Source: Leuctra nigra (taxonomy: Eukaryota > Arthropoda > Insecta > Plecoptera > Leuctridae). From it: 64,000 nucleotides of DNA. The stretch is from NCBI GenBank assembly GCA_934045905.1, contig OW203773.1, positions 17,967,246 to 18,031,245 of the forward strand, read 5' to 3'. This document shows, piece by piece, positions 11,417 to 24,734 of the stretch. Numbering within the stretch: the stretch's first letter is position 1; each line of letters begins with the position of its first letter. Under the pieces are notes generated by a model. The model made no database searches, was not told the origin of the DNA, and saw only the letters and a program-made list of their open reading frames with translations. The translations under genes and the position numbers were made by a program.

Positions 11417-12333
11417 ACTTCTTTATTTGAAGAGATAGCCGTTTGATAATCCTAGACTAATATTTTAAGTGGGAAATAAATAATTTAATTTGATGATTTG
11501 ATTTCTTAAAATTATTTTTATGGGTCATCGAACCTCGGAGCACCCACGTGTTCGGCGCCACTGGCTAGAATAGTATCAACCTAATAACAATATAAGCATT
11601 ATCAAAAGTAATATCACATTGAAATATAATATGACATTTTGGACTGCCTGGTGATGTCATTTTCTAAGACCACAACAATGTGTTACCATGGTGAAGACTT
11701 TGTTGTCATGGCAACCTCTTTTCTATATCAATTACTTCAAAACTAGTCATCCTACCATCCCACAATAATAATTTTTGTTTGTCTACATCCTAAACATGTA
11801 TACATTCAATAATTGTTAGTTTTGACTGTTCTGAACTCAATCGGAGTAAAATTTGTAAAATCCATCCATCATTTTTCTTCAAACTAATCGAGTAGGTTGG
11901 AAGATCTCGCTACAAATCATGGACCAAAAAATAAGTAGGTAAATAATTGATCCCATTCCCAACTATGATGATGTTTACATCATTATTTGAAGACAAATAG
12001 ACCGAGTATTCAGGGTAAATATAAAATATTTCCCAAAATATCTATGGAAAATACTGATTTATATCTTTCCGCGCTATTGTAGGATATTGACTCTTCTAAA
12101 TTACAAGCGATTGAATTACTACAAACGGGATAACTTACAGATCATTGGAAGGAAGGCAAACTGTTGCTTATGAACTTAATATTCGTAAGCTTTTTCACAA
12201 TAATCGAACGAAGCCTAAAAATGTAGTTGCAATCTTCATTTTGTTATGAATAATTGAATAATTGAATAATATTGTTCATGTTCAGAGATATGAAAATGTT
12301 ACTAATATCAAAAAAGGCAAGAAAATACACTTT
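11417..12333. other. Intergenic region, nothing recognised
   Basis: Unique-looking AT-rich sequence with no long frame, no RNA gene and no terminal repeats that I can see. Confidence 0.4.
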
Positions 12334-12735
12334 CATGGGCGTCCACAGGGAGGGGCAAGGGGGGCGCTTGCCCCCCCCCCCCCCCTGGATGTCAGGAAAA
12401 CATTAAAATGTTCTGGGGTTTTACGTATAGTCTCATTTTGTAACCAAAAAAACTAAAGAAAATTGATTTCAAAGTGTCAAGAAACCAAAAATTACCCTGC
12501 GGGGCAGGTTTGAACATTCCCCCCCCCCCCCCCCCCAAAGTGCAATATTTAAAAATATTGAATATTTCAACAAAATACACATCATAACGTCTCAAAATTG
12601 ATTTCAAAGTGTCCAAAATCCAAAACACGCCTTGCGGGGCAGGGTGGGGGGCGCGTCCCCCACACCCCCCTTAACCCGTAAAATATTATTTCCTTGCCCT
12701 GCCCCCACCTGGCATAAATGCTGCGGACGCCCATG
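12334..12735. mobile_element. MITE-like element with short terminal inverted repeats
   Basis: The ends CATGGGCGTCCACAG and CTGCGGACGCCCATG are inverted repeats. The inside contains C-runs near 12370 and 12520 and text related, in inverted orientation, to 47988-48400 (shared blocks around ATCAATTTTRAGACGTTATGA). Non-coding. Confidence 0.6.
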
Positions 12736-15181
12736 TACACTTTGTATAATAGGAAGTAGGTATACCTACACTTCTAACAAAAAGAAACTATAGAAATTGA
12801 GATGTTCGGTCGAGCTCTTTAGCAATCATCTCCTTAGATGTAACAATCGGTGCAAATTCAGTGCATTTCATCAATGTATACAGCATCCACATTCATTGCA
12901 ATCGGCACAATAGAAACAATAAAGTGTCTCCAGCTAACTGAATATAATAATACATTTCCAAATCATGTTGCGCAAGCTAATTACTGTTCAAATATTTTTG
13001 GGTAGGTATTCCATAATTTGTATTTCATTTTATTTCATTTTTGATAATTATTGAATATATTTAATGCAATTCTAATTGGGCATTGACTTCGCATTGACAC
13101 ATCGAGTAAATTTATTCCCTTGAGTTAGTGAAAGATGCAGAGCACATGTGTTTATCAACACAATGAATTACGTCATTCTACCCACAGGGTGAAACTGATC
13201 CGCTCTCGACTCTCGAGTCGTGTTATCGCTGCGTTGACAGTTAAATTAATGTCTTGTACGTGACAAGAAGGAGGGGAAATATTCGCTGCAAATGTGGACT
13301 AGAAAATGAGCTGGAAAATTATCATTTGAAGGTTTTAGTACATTTTTAATTCCCGTTTGAGCAGCAAGCCGATTGACCGATTAATTTCAAATTTTCAGCA
13401 TGTGTTACCAATATATGCACATTGTTGCTGGACATTTTACTTTTACGATATAACAATAATTACGTAAGTTGTGATAGCCTGAAGTTGACAAAAAAATGAA
13501 AAGTTTCAAAAATTTTCATGCGCTTTTCCAGTTCAAAAATTTAAAAAACAAAATGTCCAGCAACAACTCAAATCTGTTATAAGCATGAGAAAAAAAAATT
13601 GGAGTGCTCCTGTCAACCGTTCTCCCGGCACAGAAGCATTAAAAAAGGTCCACCAAAATGCGATGTGAATGCCCACCTTAACAAGTCAATGTACAATTTA
13701 AAAAAAAAAAAATTAAAAACAAATCTAGTATGTAAAAAAAATAGGGAAAAATTCAAAAACCTATTAAAAAACAGAAAAAAATAAAAAAAATCATATCAAA
13801 ATCATAAAAAAATCATGATTAAAAAAACATTTAAAAAAATTAAAACATTCCTAAAAAAAAAATAAAAATTACCTAGTATATAAAAAATCAAAATAATGAT
13901 AATAAACAGAAAAAAATCAATTAGAAAAAAAAATAATAATCAGTAGCAAAAATCAAAATTAAAAATATCATAAAAACAAAAAATCATATAATCAAATAAT
14001 CTGGTGTACACTAAGATATTGAGTTGTTGATCCCTCGGAATTGTGTTACGCAATAGCACAATTTTGATTTGATCTTGATATTTGATTTTGAATTTGAAGG
14101 GCGTGTGACTAAGGTCTCATAACTATGCAACTAGCGTTATTTGGATAGTGTTACGCACTCTATTAGGCGACTAGGCTAAATGGCGACGGATGAAAGATTA
14201 TGATGATTGCAGGGAGATGATGTTGAAGAATAGGTGAGGGTGGACAAAGGGAAGGAGGTGGTCGTGACCTAAGTATTGTCAATGAACCACCCATGTATTT
14301 TCGCTCGAAATATGAGTTTTGTGTTTGCATAAATATCTGTATTGCATAAGTAATCAAACTAAACATGAGGATCGAAAGCCAGCTGCGAGGGGTTACAACT
14401 CGACATTTTAGGGTACACCTGATTTTTAAATTTTTTATTTTTTTATTTTTTGATCTTTGATTTTTTCATAATTGCAAATAATTTTTTAATGTTTAAAATT
14501 TTTTACAATTTTTTTTTTTTTTTTTCCATTTCCCTTTGAATTTTTTTATTATTCTTTTTTTTATATCGCCGCTTGTTTTTAATTGTTCTAATATTTTTTA
14601 ATTTTTACGATTTGTCTTGTATTTTTGTTGTTGTTTACCCTTCAGGCAGCTGTCAGTTTCTTTTGCAAGATATAGTTAGTTACCATATTTCCCGCCAGCA
14701 TCTGTTATCACATCATAGAATGACGCAAAGTAAACTTCTTTATCTACTGAACACAATGATAAGAGTTATCAGTCTCAGAACTGTTAATCCTAGTTAATAT
14801 CTTTTCACCACAGATTGCACCACGCTTCATATTATTAGTCAACACGACACCGGGCCAGCACCCATCATGTGTTTTTCCAATTCACAACAACACTTTTGAC
14901 AGAAACTGCCTTACAATGAAGACTCTATTACGAGGACTGGTGTTACAAGTGATTTTGTGTTAATTTAGTCTAATTATACTTTACAGTGAAGTGTTTAAAC
15001 TTGAAGACGACACGAAAGAAACGAACCGTTTCTATATGTATTCGTGTGGAGGGAGCTTTGTGATAATTTTTAAGATTTTATTTTTATGACTTTTGAGATG
15101 AGTTACTTAAGGAAAAGTGCGTGGACAAAACAAAAAGGGTCAACAAAAAGGTGAGTTGAAACGTTTTGATTTTGATAGATG
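12736..15181. other. AT-rich intergenic region with an A-rich then T-rich pair
   Basis: 13570-14000 is an A-rich stretch made of AAAAATCA-like words that ends with GGTGTACACTAAGATATTGAG and a TCCCTCGG motif. 14400-14570 is T-rich and begins with the inverse GGGTACACCTGATTTTT, so the two may be inverted relatives. The same A-rich module with the GTGTACACTAAAATGT end recurs at 44340-44560 and 59215-59700. No gene is supported. Confidence 0.5.
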
Positions 15182-16373
15182 AATAAATGATGGGATGGAG
15201 GCGGTCTTGGTCTATTGGCAGTGTTCGTCGCACTGTTCTGCAGCGAGGCTAATGGCGACGGATGAATGATTATGATGATGATTGGGAGATGATGATGAAG
15301 AATAGGGGAGGAAGGACGGTGGGAAGAGGCGGTCCTGGCCTATTAGTAGAGAACCTTAACAGCATTTGCTCTCGGGAATACAACTGTTAAGGTGGCTCAT
15401 CTAATCGGGCATAGTCTCAGATTTTCATAATTTTTTGTCTACTTATTGATAATCATGCCATACACAATCCTTGAAACAATTAAACACTTCTCGTGTCTAG
15501 TTTCTGAGAAAAATTGAGTTTTCCTCCCCATGTTATCTTATGGCAGACAGGTAAAATCGTGTCACATTTAGGCTAATAATGAAGATCTAATTTTTAGTTT
15601 GTCCCAACTTTGATCAAAAAACTTATTTTCTGATAGATATTTGGACATTCTATTAGGAAAAAAATTAAAAACAATACCAACGTGTGCTATTTTAAAAGTT
15701 ATAAACCAAAAACGAAATGATTTCCCTATACCTCCTGTGTTAAAGTTTTGTTCAATCTCGAAAGGCAATAAATTAAAACCTCGCTGTAAGACAGGAGTTG
15801 CAAGTTAAATTACATTTTATGATTCTCTTATACTTAAATATAGTTGAAATGTTGGAAAAAGTAATTCATGATGGTAATTTCAAAAAAAAATATTTTGGAA
15901 TGTTCGATCGGTTGAGCCACGTTAAGGAGTATGGTCGCGGGGGTTGGTCACGGGGCCTACGGAGTGGAAGCGCATGTAAATATCGTTAGTAAATAATGTC
16001 TTGAAAAACAATAAGAATTGTAGACTATGGTGAGATTTTATATTGTAGCTCTATCAATTTGCATAAGATTAAAAACCATTTTTTCACAACACAGAGAATA
16101 TATTAATATTAATGCAATATAACAATAAAAGATTGTGTTACACTCCTGAAAATATTTTAAGTTTATATGAACCGACGTGATTAAGAAATTGGTTGAACGA
16201 GTATTAGCTTGTCATAAAATGTAAACTATTAACATAGTAATAAAGTGTACACAATTTCACAATCTGTAACACAATTTGAATAGTCGAGCATGATGACAAG
16301 CAAGCTGCAGAGGACTCTTGAATTAAAAGTGCTGAAAAGCGGTGTTACGTTCATTAATCACTCTGTTGTCAAA
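15182..16373. repeat. 3' flank of the odorant receptor A unit, duplicated at 27765-28896
   Basis: This stretch matches 27765-28896 in order: a GTCGCACTGTTCTGCAG block, an ATGATGATGATGAAGAATA block, then AGGAGTATGGTCGCGGGGG and the following 300 bp. In this copy a MITE (15385-15925) interrupts it; the copy at 28.5 kb lacks that insertion. A degenerate relative of the first block lies at 14160-14280. Non-coding. Confidence 0.7.
15385..15925. mobile_element. MITE with TTAA target duplication
   Basis: Terminal inverted repeats TTAAGGTGGCTCATCTAATCGG and TCGATCGGTTGAGCCACGTTAA. The paralogous site at 28555-28570 reads straight through (ACTGTCAAGGAGTATGG), which gives the empty site. TTAA duplication is what piggyBac-type elements make. 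It is related to the element at 24865-25637. No transposase frame. Confidence 0.75.
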
Positions 16374-16908
16374 TCACTTCATGGCCTTGGACATCACCGA
16401 GTAATAGCTGTGCACTGCCTTCAGCTCCTGGAAAATAATAGAAGAAAACTATGATGATTCATACAGATGCTTTCTGAGAACGACAATAATGTACTAGGGG
16501 GACATAACATTTAGTTACCAAAACTAACTCAACTTTAGATTGGAAATTAAGACCATACCAAAGTTAATACCAAATACTAATACCAAAGTTTGTAGAAAAT
16601 GAGGAAAGAACAAGTTGTACGTCCTATACTAAATAGCTGACCATGAATTTACAGCCAACGATTTAGTTCTGATGAATATAAATTTTTCATTAAATTTTGA
16701 ATTGAAGTCGTAAGAAACTATCAACCAATTCGAATTACGTGTCAAAATGAATCATAATGTTTTTGGGACAGCCTGATTTTATCATATACACATTATTATT
16801 CGATTTCACCCAATTATGTAACACACAAAGGCATGAAATCATCCAGGAATATTGGATGCTCTAAAACCGCAATAGGGCAGAATGAAAAAATATTAAAAAT
16901 AGTCCCAT

Positions 16909-17301
16909 TTAAGAGGCAAACGGAAGCGAACGGGAATCGCACGGTTCGTCAGAGCGTTTTTTAAAATTTTTGTCTTTCCACTTAATAATTTTAAAAAATC
17001 AGATAGTAACGACCCATAACAGCGTTATAGACTAAATAATGCCGCACACTGGAGTTCATTATGACCTCTGGTACGACCTCAAAGTGTTAAATACACTATT
17101 TTTAGTAAAATAATCGTATTTAACACTTTGAGGTCGCACCAGAGGTCATAAAGTACTCCAGTGTGTGGCATTATTTAGTATTTTAGGCTGTAATGGGTCG
17201 TTACTATCTGATTTTTTAAAATTATTAAGTGGGTAGACAAAATTACAAAAAATCGCTCTAACGAACCGTGCGATTCCCGTTCGCTTCCGTTTGCCTCTTA
17301 A
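16909..17301. mobile_element. Palindromic MITE in intron 5 of odorant receptor A
   Basis: A nearly perfect hairpin of about 393 bp. The arms begin TTAAGAGGCAAACGGAAGCG and end with its reverse complement, meeting around 17105. The flanking TTAA on both sides fits a TTAA target site. It is absent from the matching place in copy B. Confidence 0.75.
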
Positions 17302-17406
17302 TGAAACACTTTTTTATAATAAGAATTCTGTTTAGATATGTGAGGTCCGAATTCCAATTAGAAGGAAATAAATAAAACATGATTATAAGGTGACGTTACA
17401 GTAAAT

Positions 17407-18906
17407 CCCCATAAAAAAACACTCCGTGTAAAAATACCAGCCAAGTCTATTCAACTAAAAAAATTTAAGAAATCCAAAAATTCAGCACTGAAAAGTAGTG
17501 ATATAGAAAAATTGGCCAAGTCAAAACATTTCAAAAAATACTTTGCGCATCGTGCGTATAAATAGTATAAAATAATCAAAAAATCAAATATATTCATCTA
17601 TACTTATAAATAATATATCATATCTATAATGCACTAAAAAAACGATGCGCCAAGTATTTTTTGAAATGTTTTTACTTGGCCAATTTTTTTATATCACTAC
17701 TTTTCAGTGCTGAATTTTTAGATTTCTTAAATTTTTTAGTTGAATAGACTTGGCTGGTATTTTTACACGGAGTGTTTTTTATGGGGATATCACTCCTTTT
17801 TTTAGTATATTCTTCCAACTTGTTACATTATTGTGGCTCCGAAGACATAATTACTTGAAAATATACGCCTTTTTGATTTGGTTGCTAAGAAGAGTTGTGC
17901 TTGTTACTATGATTTGCTATAAATAATATGCTATGAAGTGTATTCTATTTTATTTACTATTTCAGTGCCTATATGATATTTTCAGTTTATTCTTACAACT
18001 TGTAACATATAACTATTGTGGCACCGAAGACTAGAATTCCTTTAAAAAATACGCATTTGTGATATGGTTGCTAAGAAAAGTTGTGCTTGTTATTATGTAT
18101 ATGCTATAAATAATATGCTATGAAGCACAGCGAAAGTTTCGTTCCAATCGGTCAAGCCGTTCTCGAGTTATGGCATTACTTCCGGTTTTCAAAATGGCGG
18201 TTGACATGACTGCCACCTAAAATTTGTATATATAAATGTTATTTATCATTATAAGCCTTCTGAATATGTAGTTATTGTTATAAGAGATAATTTTAGTCAT
18301 ATTTGGTATTTTTTTGACGTCATTTCCGGTTTTGGTAATAGTACATGTCTATTTCAACTATTGATATTTTATAAAGATGACCGTCCGAACCGTTTGGCGC
18401 TAGTTTCGTCTCGATAGGTCCATCCGTTTTTGAGATATGACGTCACTTCCGGTTTCAAAATGGCGGCACAAAAAATTGTAAGCGCAAGGTATCATCAGAC
18501 GCCAAAAGTGCACATGTGGTAAAAATTTCAGATCGATTGGTGAAGCCGTTTAGGCTGTGGCGCTGTCAACAGGGTTTCCTGATATCTACATCATCATCAT
18601 CATTATCTTCATCAGAATCAGAAAGCAATGTAATTTCACGTTTTTCACGGCCCTCGAGCTCGCAAACGGCATAGCCTATTGTTCCCAAATTTGGTACAAG
18701 TGGTAGGGTGGGCCATAGCTCGAAATTGAGATATTTCGCAACAATGTGAGATTTTCCAATTTTAAGATCCAGTAGGCCGAAAATGCCATGTTGTTGCTTA
18801 CAGTAAAAGTGTTTGGTCTGCTCCTCAGTTTATTAGGCATTTACGGTATGTTGAGTGAGTGTGAGTGTACAGTACGACTTGGCTGGGTGGAGCGACCGCT
18901 CCACTA
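17407..18906. mobile_element. Hairpin-headed repeat with TGACGTCA/CTTCCGG motifs, in intron 5 of copy A
   Basis: 17407-17786 is an inverted repeat (CCCCATAAAAAAACACTCCG at one end, its complement at the other). It is followed by two or three blocks with TATGACGTCACTTCCGG and AAATGGCGG (18160-18480), and by a 3' end with a hairpin GTGGAGCG-AC-CGCTCCAC and CTAG. The same order is found in the larger copy at 28897-37558. The homologous site in copy B (around 38677, CGTAAATATGACAAC) lacks it. The hairpin plus CTAG end recalls Helitrons, but I cannot assign a class. Confidence 0.6.
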
Positions 18907-21900
18907 GATATGGAAACATCGCATCATAAAATAAGCTGATTTGGTAGGGTAAAATTATAGAACTTAGCCATGAATATAGTACACAGTAAGGGGAAACTGT
19001 TCAAAGCTAGATGGTATGGTTTCATGAAAATGTATGCAAATTTCAAATATATCTAATAACCATGGCCGTAACCATCGTTCATCGTTCATTTCCATACTTC
19101 TAGAAAAGTTTCAATTGAAATCGGCACTAAATTCATTGCTCTGATGACAACAAGTTGATTAGCCATCGACATCATGATCCTCATTGATCTCTTGAAGCTT
19201 TCAGAAGCTTCGAACCAATCACAACCGTAGACAGCCTCCCTCAAACCTGAGCTCTGTAACATTGAGAAACAAGGATGAGTAATTGGCGCCCAAACGTAGG
19301 GACAACTCTGCCACTTGTTGCATTCTTACCACTTCGGTTAGCAAGTCACCCATCCAGCAGAAGAGAGCGAGAAATAGTGACGCAGCAGACATCATCACGA
19401 TAATTGTGCAAGCTACTGCATTCATAGATTTCACCTGTGAAATGATTTTAATTTTATGTTATTAAAATTCATTCTGATTAATCTATCATTGATAAATTTT
19501 TAAAATATGATCATTGTGGGAGCGAAGCGAGCTAAAATTATGATTTTTTTAAAACGGATTAATTGTTCTTTTTGTTTGAATTTTATTCTGTTATTGCCGA
19601 TATACAAATCGCACCATTTCAAAGATCGATCTGAAATTTTGAACATATTTTATGTAAGCAATTTCGTGGTGGTTTGCACCAGCATTTTTTATTTTTTAAT
19701 ATTAGAATTATTATCTACTAAAGGGTGAAAAATCAGACAGGTCTTCCATAGACAGATTATATTAAAATTTTGCATATTTATAAGACCAACGTAGGTTCTT
19801 TTGCGGTTCACTGTATTTTTTTAATCTTCTTATTGGTTAAAAATTAAAAAATATCGATCAATTTCAAATATAACATGGTCATTTGGTTCAAAGGTAAATC
19901 AGCTTTTAAAAGTTTCAGCCACATAGTTAAAGACATTTTGTTTATGTTGGTTTCCAAGTAAGAGTAACATTGAAGTGTACCACTTTTTATTTAATAACTT
20001 ACATTCATGATGTACAGAAGAGCAAGTGCCGATAGAATTAGATAGAATATCACACCGCTAAAAAGATTTGGTTGGAGTAAATGAAATGAATCATTCATAA
20101 TTCTGGAACATAGACAGTAACTTGTCAATAATTTTTCATTGAAAATAAGGCTACGAGGGATGAGTAGAAATTTTTACTTTGAATAATTTTAACTTGATTT
20201 GTATCAATTTCTGTTACAAATTTAATAGATGATGAAATAGGGCATCATATGGTTCAATAAAAATATTACCACAAATTGTAACAGAAATCGAACATGGTAT
20301 TCGTCTTAATATTATGTTCAATGCCTGAAAATTAGTAAAAATATGGCACTGCATCTGTAGGCAAAATAAAATTAATAAATCATATCAAACTATGAAATTA
20401 CTTTCATTGGACAGTTCTGAAGAAAGGTAGTACGTAGCCTCATTTCACAAAAAAATCATTGGTAAAAGGTATTGATACAAATCGATCAAAAAAATCTTCG
20501 AGGTCACGCTCACCAATCAAGCGTCTATGAGAGTTAGTATCTCTAAAACAATATTTTACAGAATAAAATAATGATCAAGACATCACAGTTTGTTTACCAC
20601 AGGTATGTTTGGAAACAATATCCTCCACTATGGTTGCAAATGCTTACTTGATAAGGTCCTGATGATGCTGGATGCATTCCTTCAGACGTCTCTCCATCTC
20701 CAAATCAAGCTCACGCTTCTCTTCATCTGCATTCTCAATGATTCGATGTCGCTGATTTTTAATCAACTTCCAACCACAAGTCGATACATCAGCAACATCG
20801 CCATGATGAATGTCCAGGTGACTTAACTTCAACTCAATCTGTGTTCCACTCTTCTCGGTACAAACCCTCTTGTCAATTTTGCGGTAACTACTGATGATTT
20901 CATATCTCGATAACTTAATCTCATCTTGCAAAGGTGATGGTGCAAATGGATGTGTTTCCTCATGGCTTAACTCCATCACACGACGCTCATCTGGTATTCG
21001 ACTGTTCTCAGTCTTCTGGCGACGCTTGGCCTTGATGTGCTCGAGACTGTCAGCTCGGATATTCAACAACTTGTCGCATAGGACTCGGAATTGGCAGATG
21101 AAATGATAGATCAATGTAATTGTCACCTCCTGAACTACGCAAAACAGAATTGACACCAGGACTACCGAGAGACTGAATAGAGCTACCAATATTTCACGGA
21201 GTGGTGAGACCGATGCATCAAATGGAAAGTAAATCCTGCAAAATTATTAACTCGGTATTACAACTCTGTCATTACAATAATATTATTTAAATGGCATGGC
21301 AATGTAAAACATAATTTAATACAATACGAACCAAACAATTACATGCTCTTAGGTATATTCATTGTTATTAATGTAAAAAAATCATGTCATAAATTGGGAA
21401 TGGGATGGAAGCAGTTTGTTCTCAACCTTTGTTCTTACCCATCAAGAACTGATATTTTTTCGATGATAAAATAACAAATAGCGAACGGATTTACTGAAAC
21501 AATGAAATAGTACAATAAATGCACATAATTTTTCATTATTGAGTCCGCAAATTTCTTTGCCTTTTGCATGGACAATCGGTGTCTTCTTGTACTCAACGAA
21601 TATTTGTTAATTACGTCTTGAAACTTTAAGATGACGGACAGCAATTCTTCAGCCCTCCAATTGAAGTTGATCAGATGTACTGAATAGAAAACGAGTATAC
21701 TCAATTGGAATATTAAAACCGGTGATTGAGAATAGATCATGTCTTGAGAATGATGATAGAAATACAGGCAGCGACTGATGATCTCAAAGAAGACTACAGC
21801 AACTATCATACGAGGCAGATAATACCATACTCGACGCATCACAGTGATATTTGTTGAATTGTTGAAGTCATTCTTTCCTATTGAGAAAAACAAAATTGAA

Positions 21901-22010
21901 TGAATGACAGGACAGTAATGAAACATGTCGATTTATGGAGAAAATTAGGTATAGAGGGTCGTCTGGAGTGGGTCTATGCGGAGCTTTCAAAATCTCTCCT
22001 TGTTTGTTTT

Positions 22011-22118
22011 TTTAGCAAGCGTCTCCTGTTTTACTCTTTCGACACGGACCTCTTTTTTTTGTATATTTTTATGTCCGTGCCAAAAGAGCCAAAAGGAGTC
22101 GCTCGCTTCGGTCGCTCA
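22011..22118 (+). repeat. Fragment of the dispersed AAAGAGCCAAAAGGAG repeat
   Basis: A short piece in intron 1 of odorant receptor A with GTGCCAAAAGAGCCAAAAGGAG and GTCGCTCGCTTCGGTCGCTCAA. Copy B carries related, partly rearranged pieces at 44206-44275 and 44812-44845. Confidence 0.55.
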
Positions 22119-22998
22119 ATAATCCCAACTTGTATAGTTTCCACAACATTGAACTGTTGGTAATAGAGAGAAAAGTTATTCCGTGATAAACACTGTTTTT
22201 ATCAAAATAAATCGCTACTAGGTCCATTGAAACAAAGAAGTAATTCACATGATGTCATATTTATATCGAGTGGTTCTTAACATGCTCTGGACAAAACACA
22301 TATAAAATAAAACTACTAATTTCTATAACACACTGATACTTTCCAAAATTATAAAATGCAAATTGAGGTTTGTTGAGGATAGTTTTCAGTTCATTTTATT
22401 AGTGGAAAACATGTTGCAGTAAATTATAAGTCACTGAAATTTCATGTACGATAATACGATAGACGACAACAAATACCTTGGTCGACAAGAAAGTAGTTTG
22501 CAGGTTGCAATCGTTGGTAAAGTTTCGTGATAATTATTTCGTAGAATGGATTTTTAATTAAGACATGTTTGTAGGAATATTAATACATTTATAGAAAATT
22601 TAGAAAATTTGCTCTAAGAATAATATCTTGTATAGTATTTTTCTACCCTATGTACTCTAATTATCCTAAATGGTACCCCCGTTTGGATATAGGACAAAGA
22701 AAGTCATGGTAACGAAATATTTGTTATGCATTTTGTCCTATATCCAATTTTTAAGTAGTTTCTGTACAGAAGAAGGTACATTTCTAGTTTCAACTACTTA
22801 AGCATTTTTTCATAATTCTAACACCATTTTATTATATTTTAAGAAAACAAAAACATGTTTCTTATAATTTAAAATAAAAAACGCCGTGTAAAGGAGCAAA
22901 AACTAAAAAAAAAAGGGTAAAAAAATTCTACCTAGACGCAAATAGCTTAGAAATTAAGATTTACTTGAAAATTGGTTTTATTATTATTAAGTCTATAT

Positions 22999-23300
22999 TC
23001 TCAACGGAGCCGAGGCTCCACTAGTGAGAATGTAATATAGAGAAGGGAGGAGAGGAAACCAGGTACCGGCATGTAGCCTACTCCTGACAAAAGATACCAA
23101 GGGGACCAACGGCTTAACGTCCCTTCCGAAGGACGGTGTAACATTCACAGCACGAGCCTCCACAACCCGCGCCGTCGAGAGACTGATAACAGGTGGAGGG
23201 AGGTCGTCACAATGATCCCCAAACACCCCAGTCTCTCTGGCCCAACGGCAGCAACCTGGCAAGGCATAGTTATTTATGCGAATATTCGAATATATATGCG
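22999..23300 (-). repeat. SINE-like body fragment
   Basis: GC-rich compared with its surroundings. Read on the minus strand it contains CCTTCGGAAGGGACGTTAAG and CCGTTGGTCCCCTTGG, a block I associate with 5S-rRNA-derived SINE families of arthropods (from memory). The 5S-like head on the same strand lies at 24735-24812, on the other side of a LINE insertion. It marks the left end of a 2.6 kb transposon cluster that copy B lacks in the same intron. Confidence 0.45.
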
Positions 23301-23342
23301 TTATATATGCGAATATAAGAAAGCAGTTCCCCATGTTATCTT

Positions 23343-24733
23343 ATGGCAGGTTTGAAAAATGATCAATTGTATGAGTACTTTGAGAACAATAATTTAATTG
23401 TTCCCCATCAGTCTGGGTTTCGGAGGATCCACTCATGTGAAACTGCGTTTCAAAATGTCATCAGCAAGTGGTTGGAAGATCTGGACAGGAAAGAGGTTAC
23501 CATTGCAGTGTTTCTTGACCTCAAAAGAGCGTTTGAGGTTGTCAACGTGAAGAGACTGCTGAAGAAACTGGAGTTCATTTACGGAGTGACTGGTATGCCA
23601 TTGGCATGGCTAGAGGATTATCTTATTAATCGGAGCCAGAAAGTTCGATATGGTAATGCTATTTCTGATCGGATGGAATGTCATAATGGAGTGCCGCAGG
23701 GCTCTGTCTTGGGACCCCTGCTATTTACAATATATATCAATGACCTGAAAATGTGTAATTCTAATATGTTCCTCAACATGTATGCGGATGATATGGTTAT
23801 TTCTTTGAGTGGATCAAATGCATTTGAAATGATGTCGCAAATGAATAGCGAGTTAGAAAACATTGCTACATGGCTAGAGATTAACAAACTGAAACTAAAT
23901 GTAAATAAGTCCAAATCAATGTTCATAGGAGTTACTAATAAGATGAGTGAACAACTGTTAACGTGTAATGTAAAGTTAAACATAAGAGGGGATGAAATCC
24001 AAGTTGTTAAAGAATTTAAATACTTAGGCATAATATTAGATGATAAATTAGAATTTAAACTACATGCTGAATATATGATAAAGAAGATAGGAAAAAAGAT
24101 AGGATATCTCAGAAGAATAGGAGGAAAATTGTCGTACTGGTCAAGATGTATGGTATACAACACCATAATTAAGCCACATTTCGAATATGGAGCAACAATT
24201 CTCTTACATGTAAATAAAAATCACTTGGATAGATTACAAATATTACAAAATAAGGCCATGAGAACGATCATCAGATGTGGTAGAGAAACACCTATCTTGA
24301 CAATGTTAGACATGCTGGAGTGGCTGAGTATTAAGCAGTCTGTGTTACTATTAGTAGTTCTTATATTTATGTTTAAAATTAGTATTGGCCTTATGCCACA
24401 ATACATCTTAGATAAATTAGATAATGTTAAAACAATTCATAATATTAGTACTAGAGCAGCCAGCAGTGGAATGTGGTTTAAGAAACACTGTTATAGTAAG
24501 AAATGGTATGCATCAATTTTTAACACTGGAAGCAAAATTTATGACAGGTTACCTGTAGACATTAGAAATGAAAAACATGTATGTTCATTTAAAGCTCATT
24601 GTATTGTGTGGATAAAGCGACAATCAGTTGATGATGTATTCTAAGTGTAATATATGTGCTGTTGGTAACAAGTGTATCTGTAATGTCACTGGCTTAGTAA
24701 GCTAAATAAAATCTATAAATACAAAATACAAAA
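23343..24733 (+). pseudogene. 5'-truncated non-LTR retrotransposon, reverse transcriptase domain
   Basis: A 433-codon frame ends at 24644. Residues 57-70 carry FLDLKRAFEVVN (first catalytic Asp), residues 115-127 NGVPQGSVLGPLL, and residues 146-151 MYADDM, the polymerase active site. KYLGIILDDKL and EYGATIL follow in the thumb and C-terminal region. Only the downstream part of the ORF2-type protein is present: no endonuclease. The first six codons belong to flanking DNA; the element itself seems to start at about 23361. The tail has AATAAA followed by ACAAAATACAAAA. It lies opposite in direction to the host gene, inside intron 1 of odorant receptor A, and is absent from copy B. The core motifs look intact although the element is truncated. 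Jockey or CR1-like clade possible. Confidence 0.85.
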
Positions 24734-24734
24734 A

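Noticed and set aside
13570..14050. Coding potential of the Lys/Asn-rich frame at 13599-13784
   Set aside because: The text follows from poly-A low-complexity DNA and has no conserved pattern.
17407..18906. Assigning the element firmly to Helitrons because of the hairpin plus CTAG end
   Set aside because: The related copy at 28897-37558 has 11-bp flanking direct repeats and the hairpin touches the terminal bases, which is not the usual Helitron layout.
20644..21189. Treating the 181-codon minus frame as a stand-alone gene
   Set aside because: It is exon 3 of odorant receptor A; splice sites and phase join it to its neighbours.
23681..24166. 161-codon minus-strand frame
   Set aside because: Antisense of the reverse transcriptase frame, with no family pattern.
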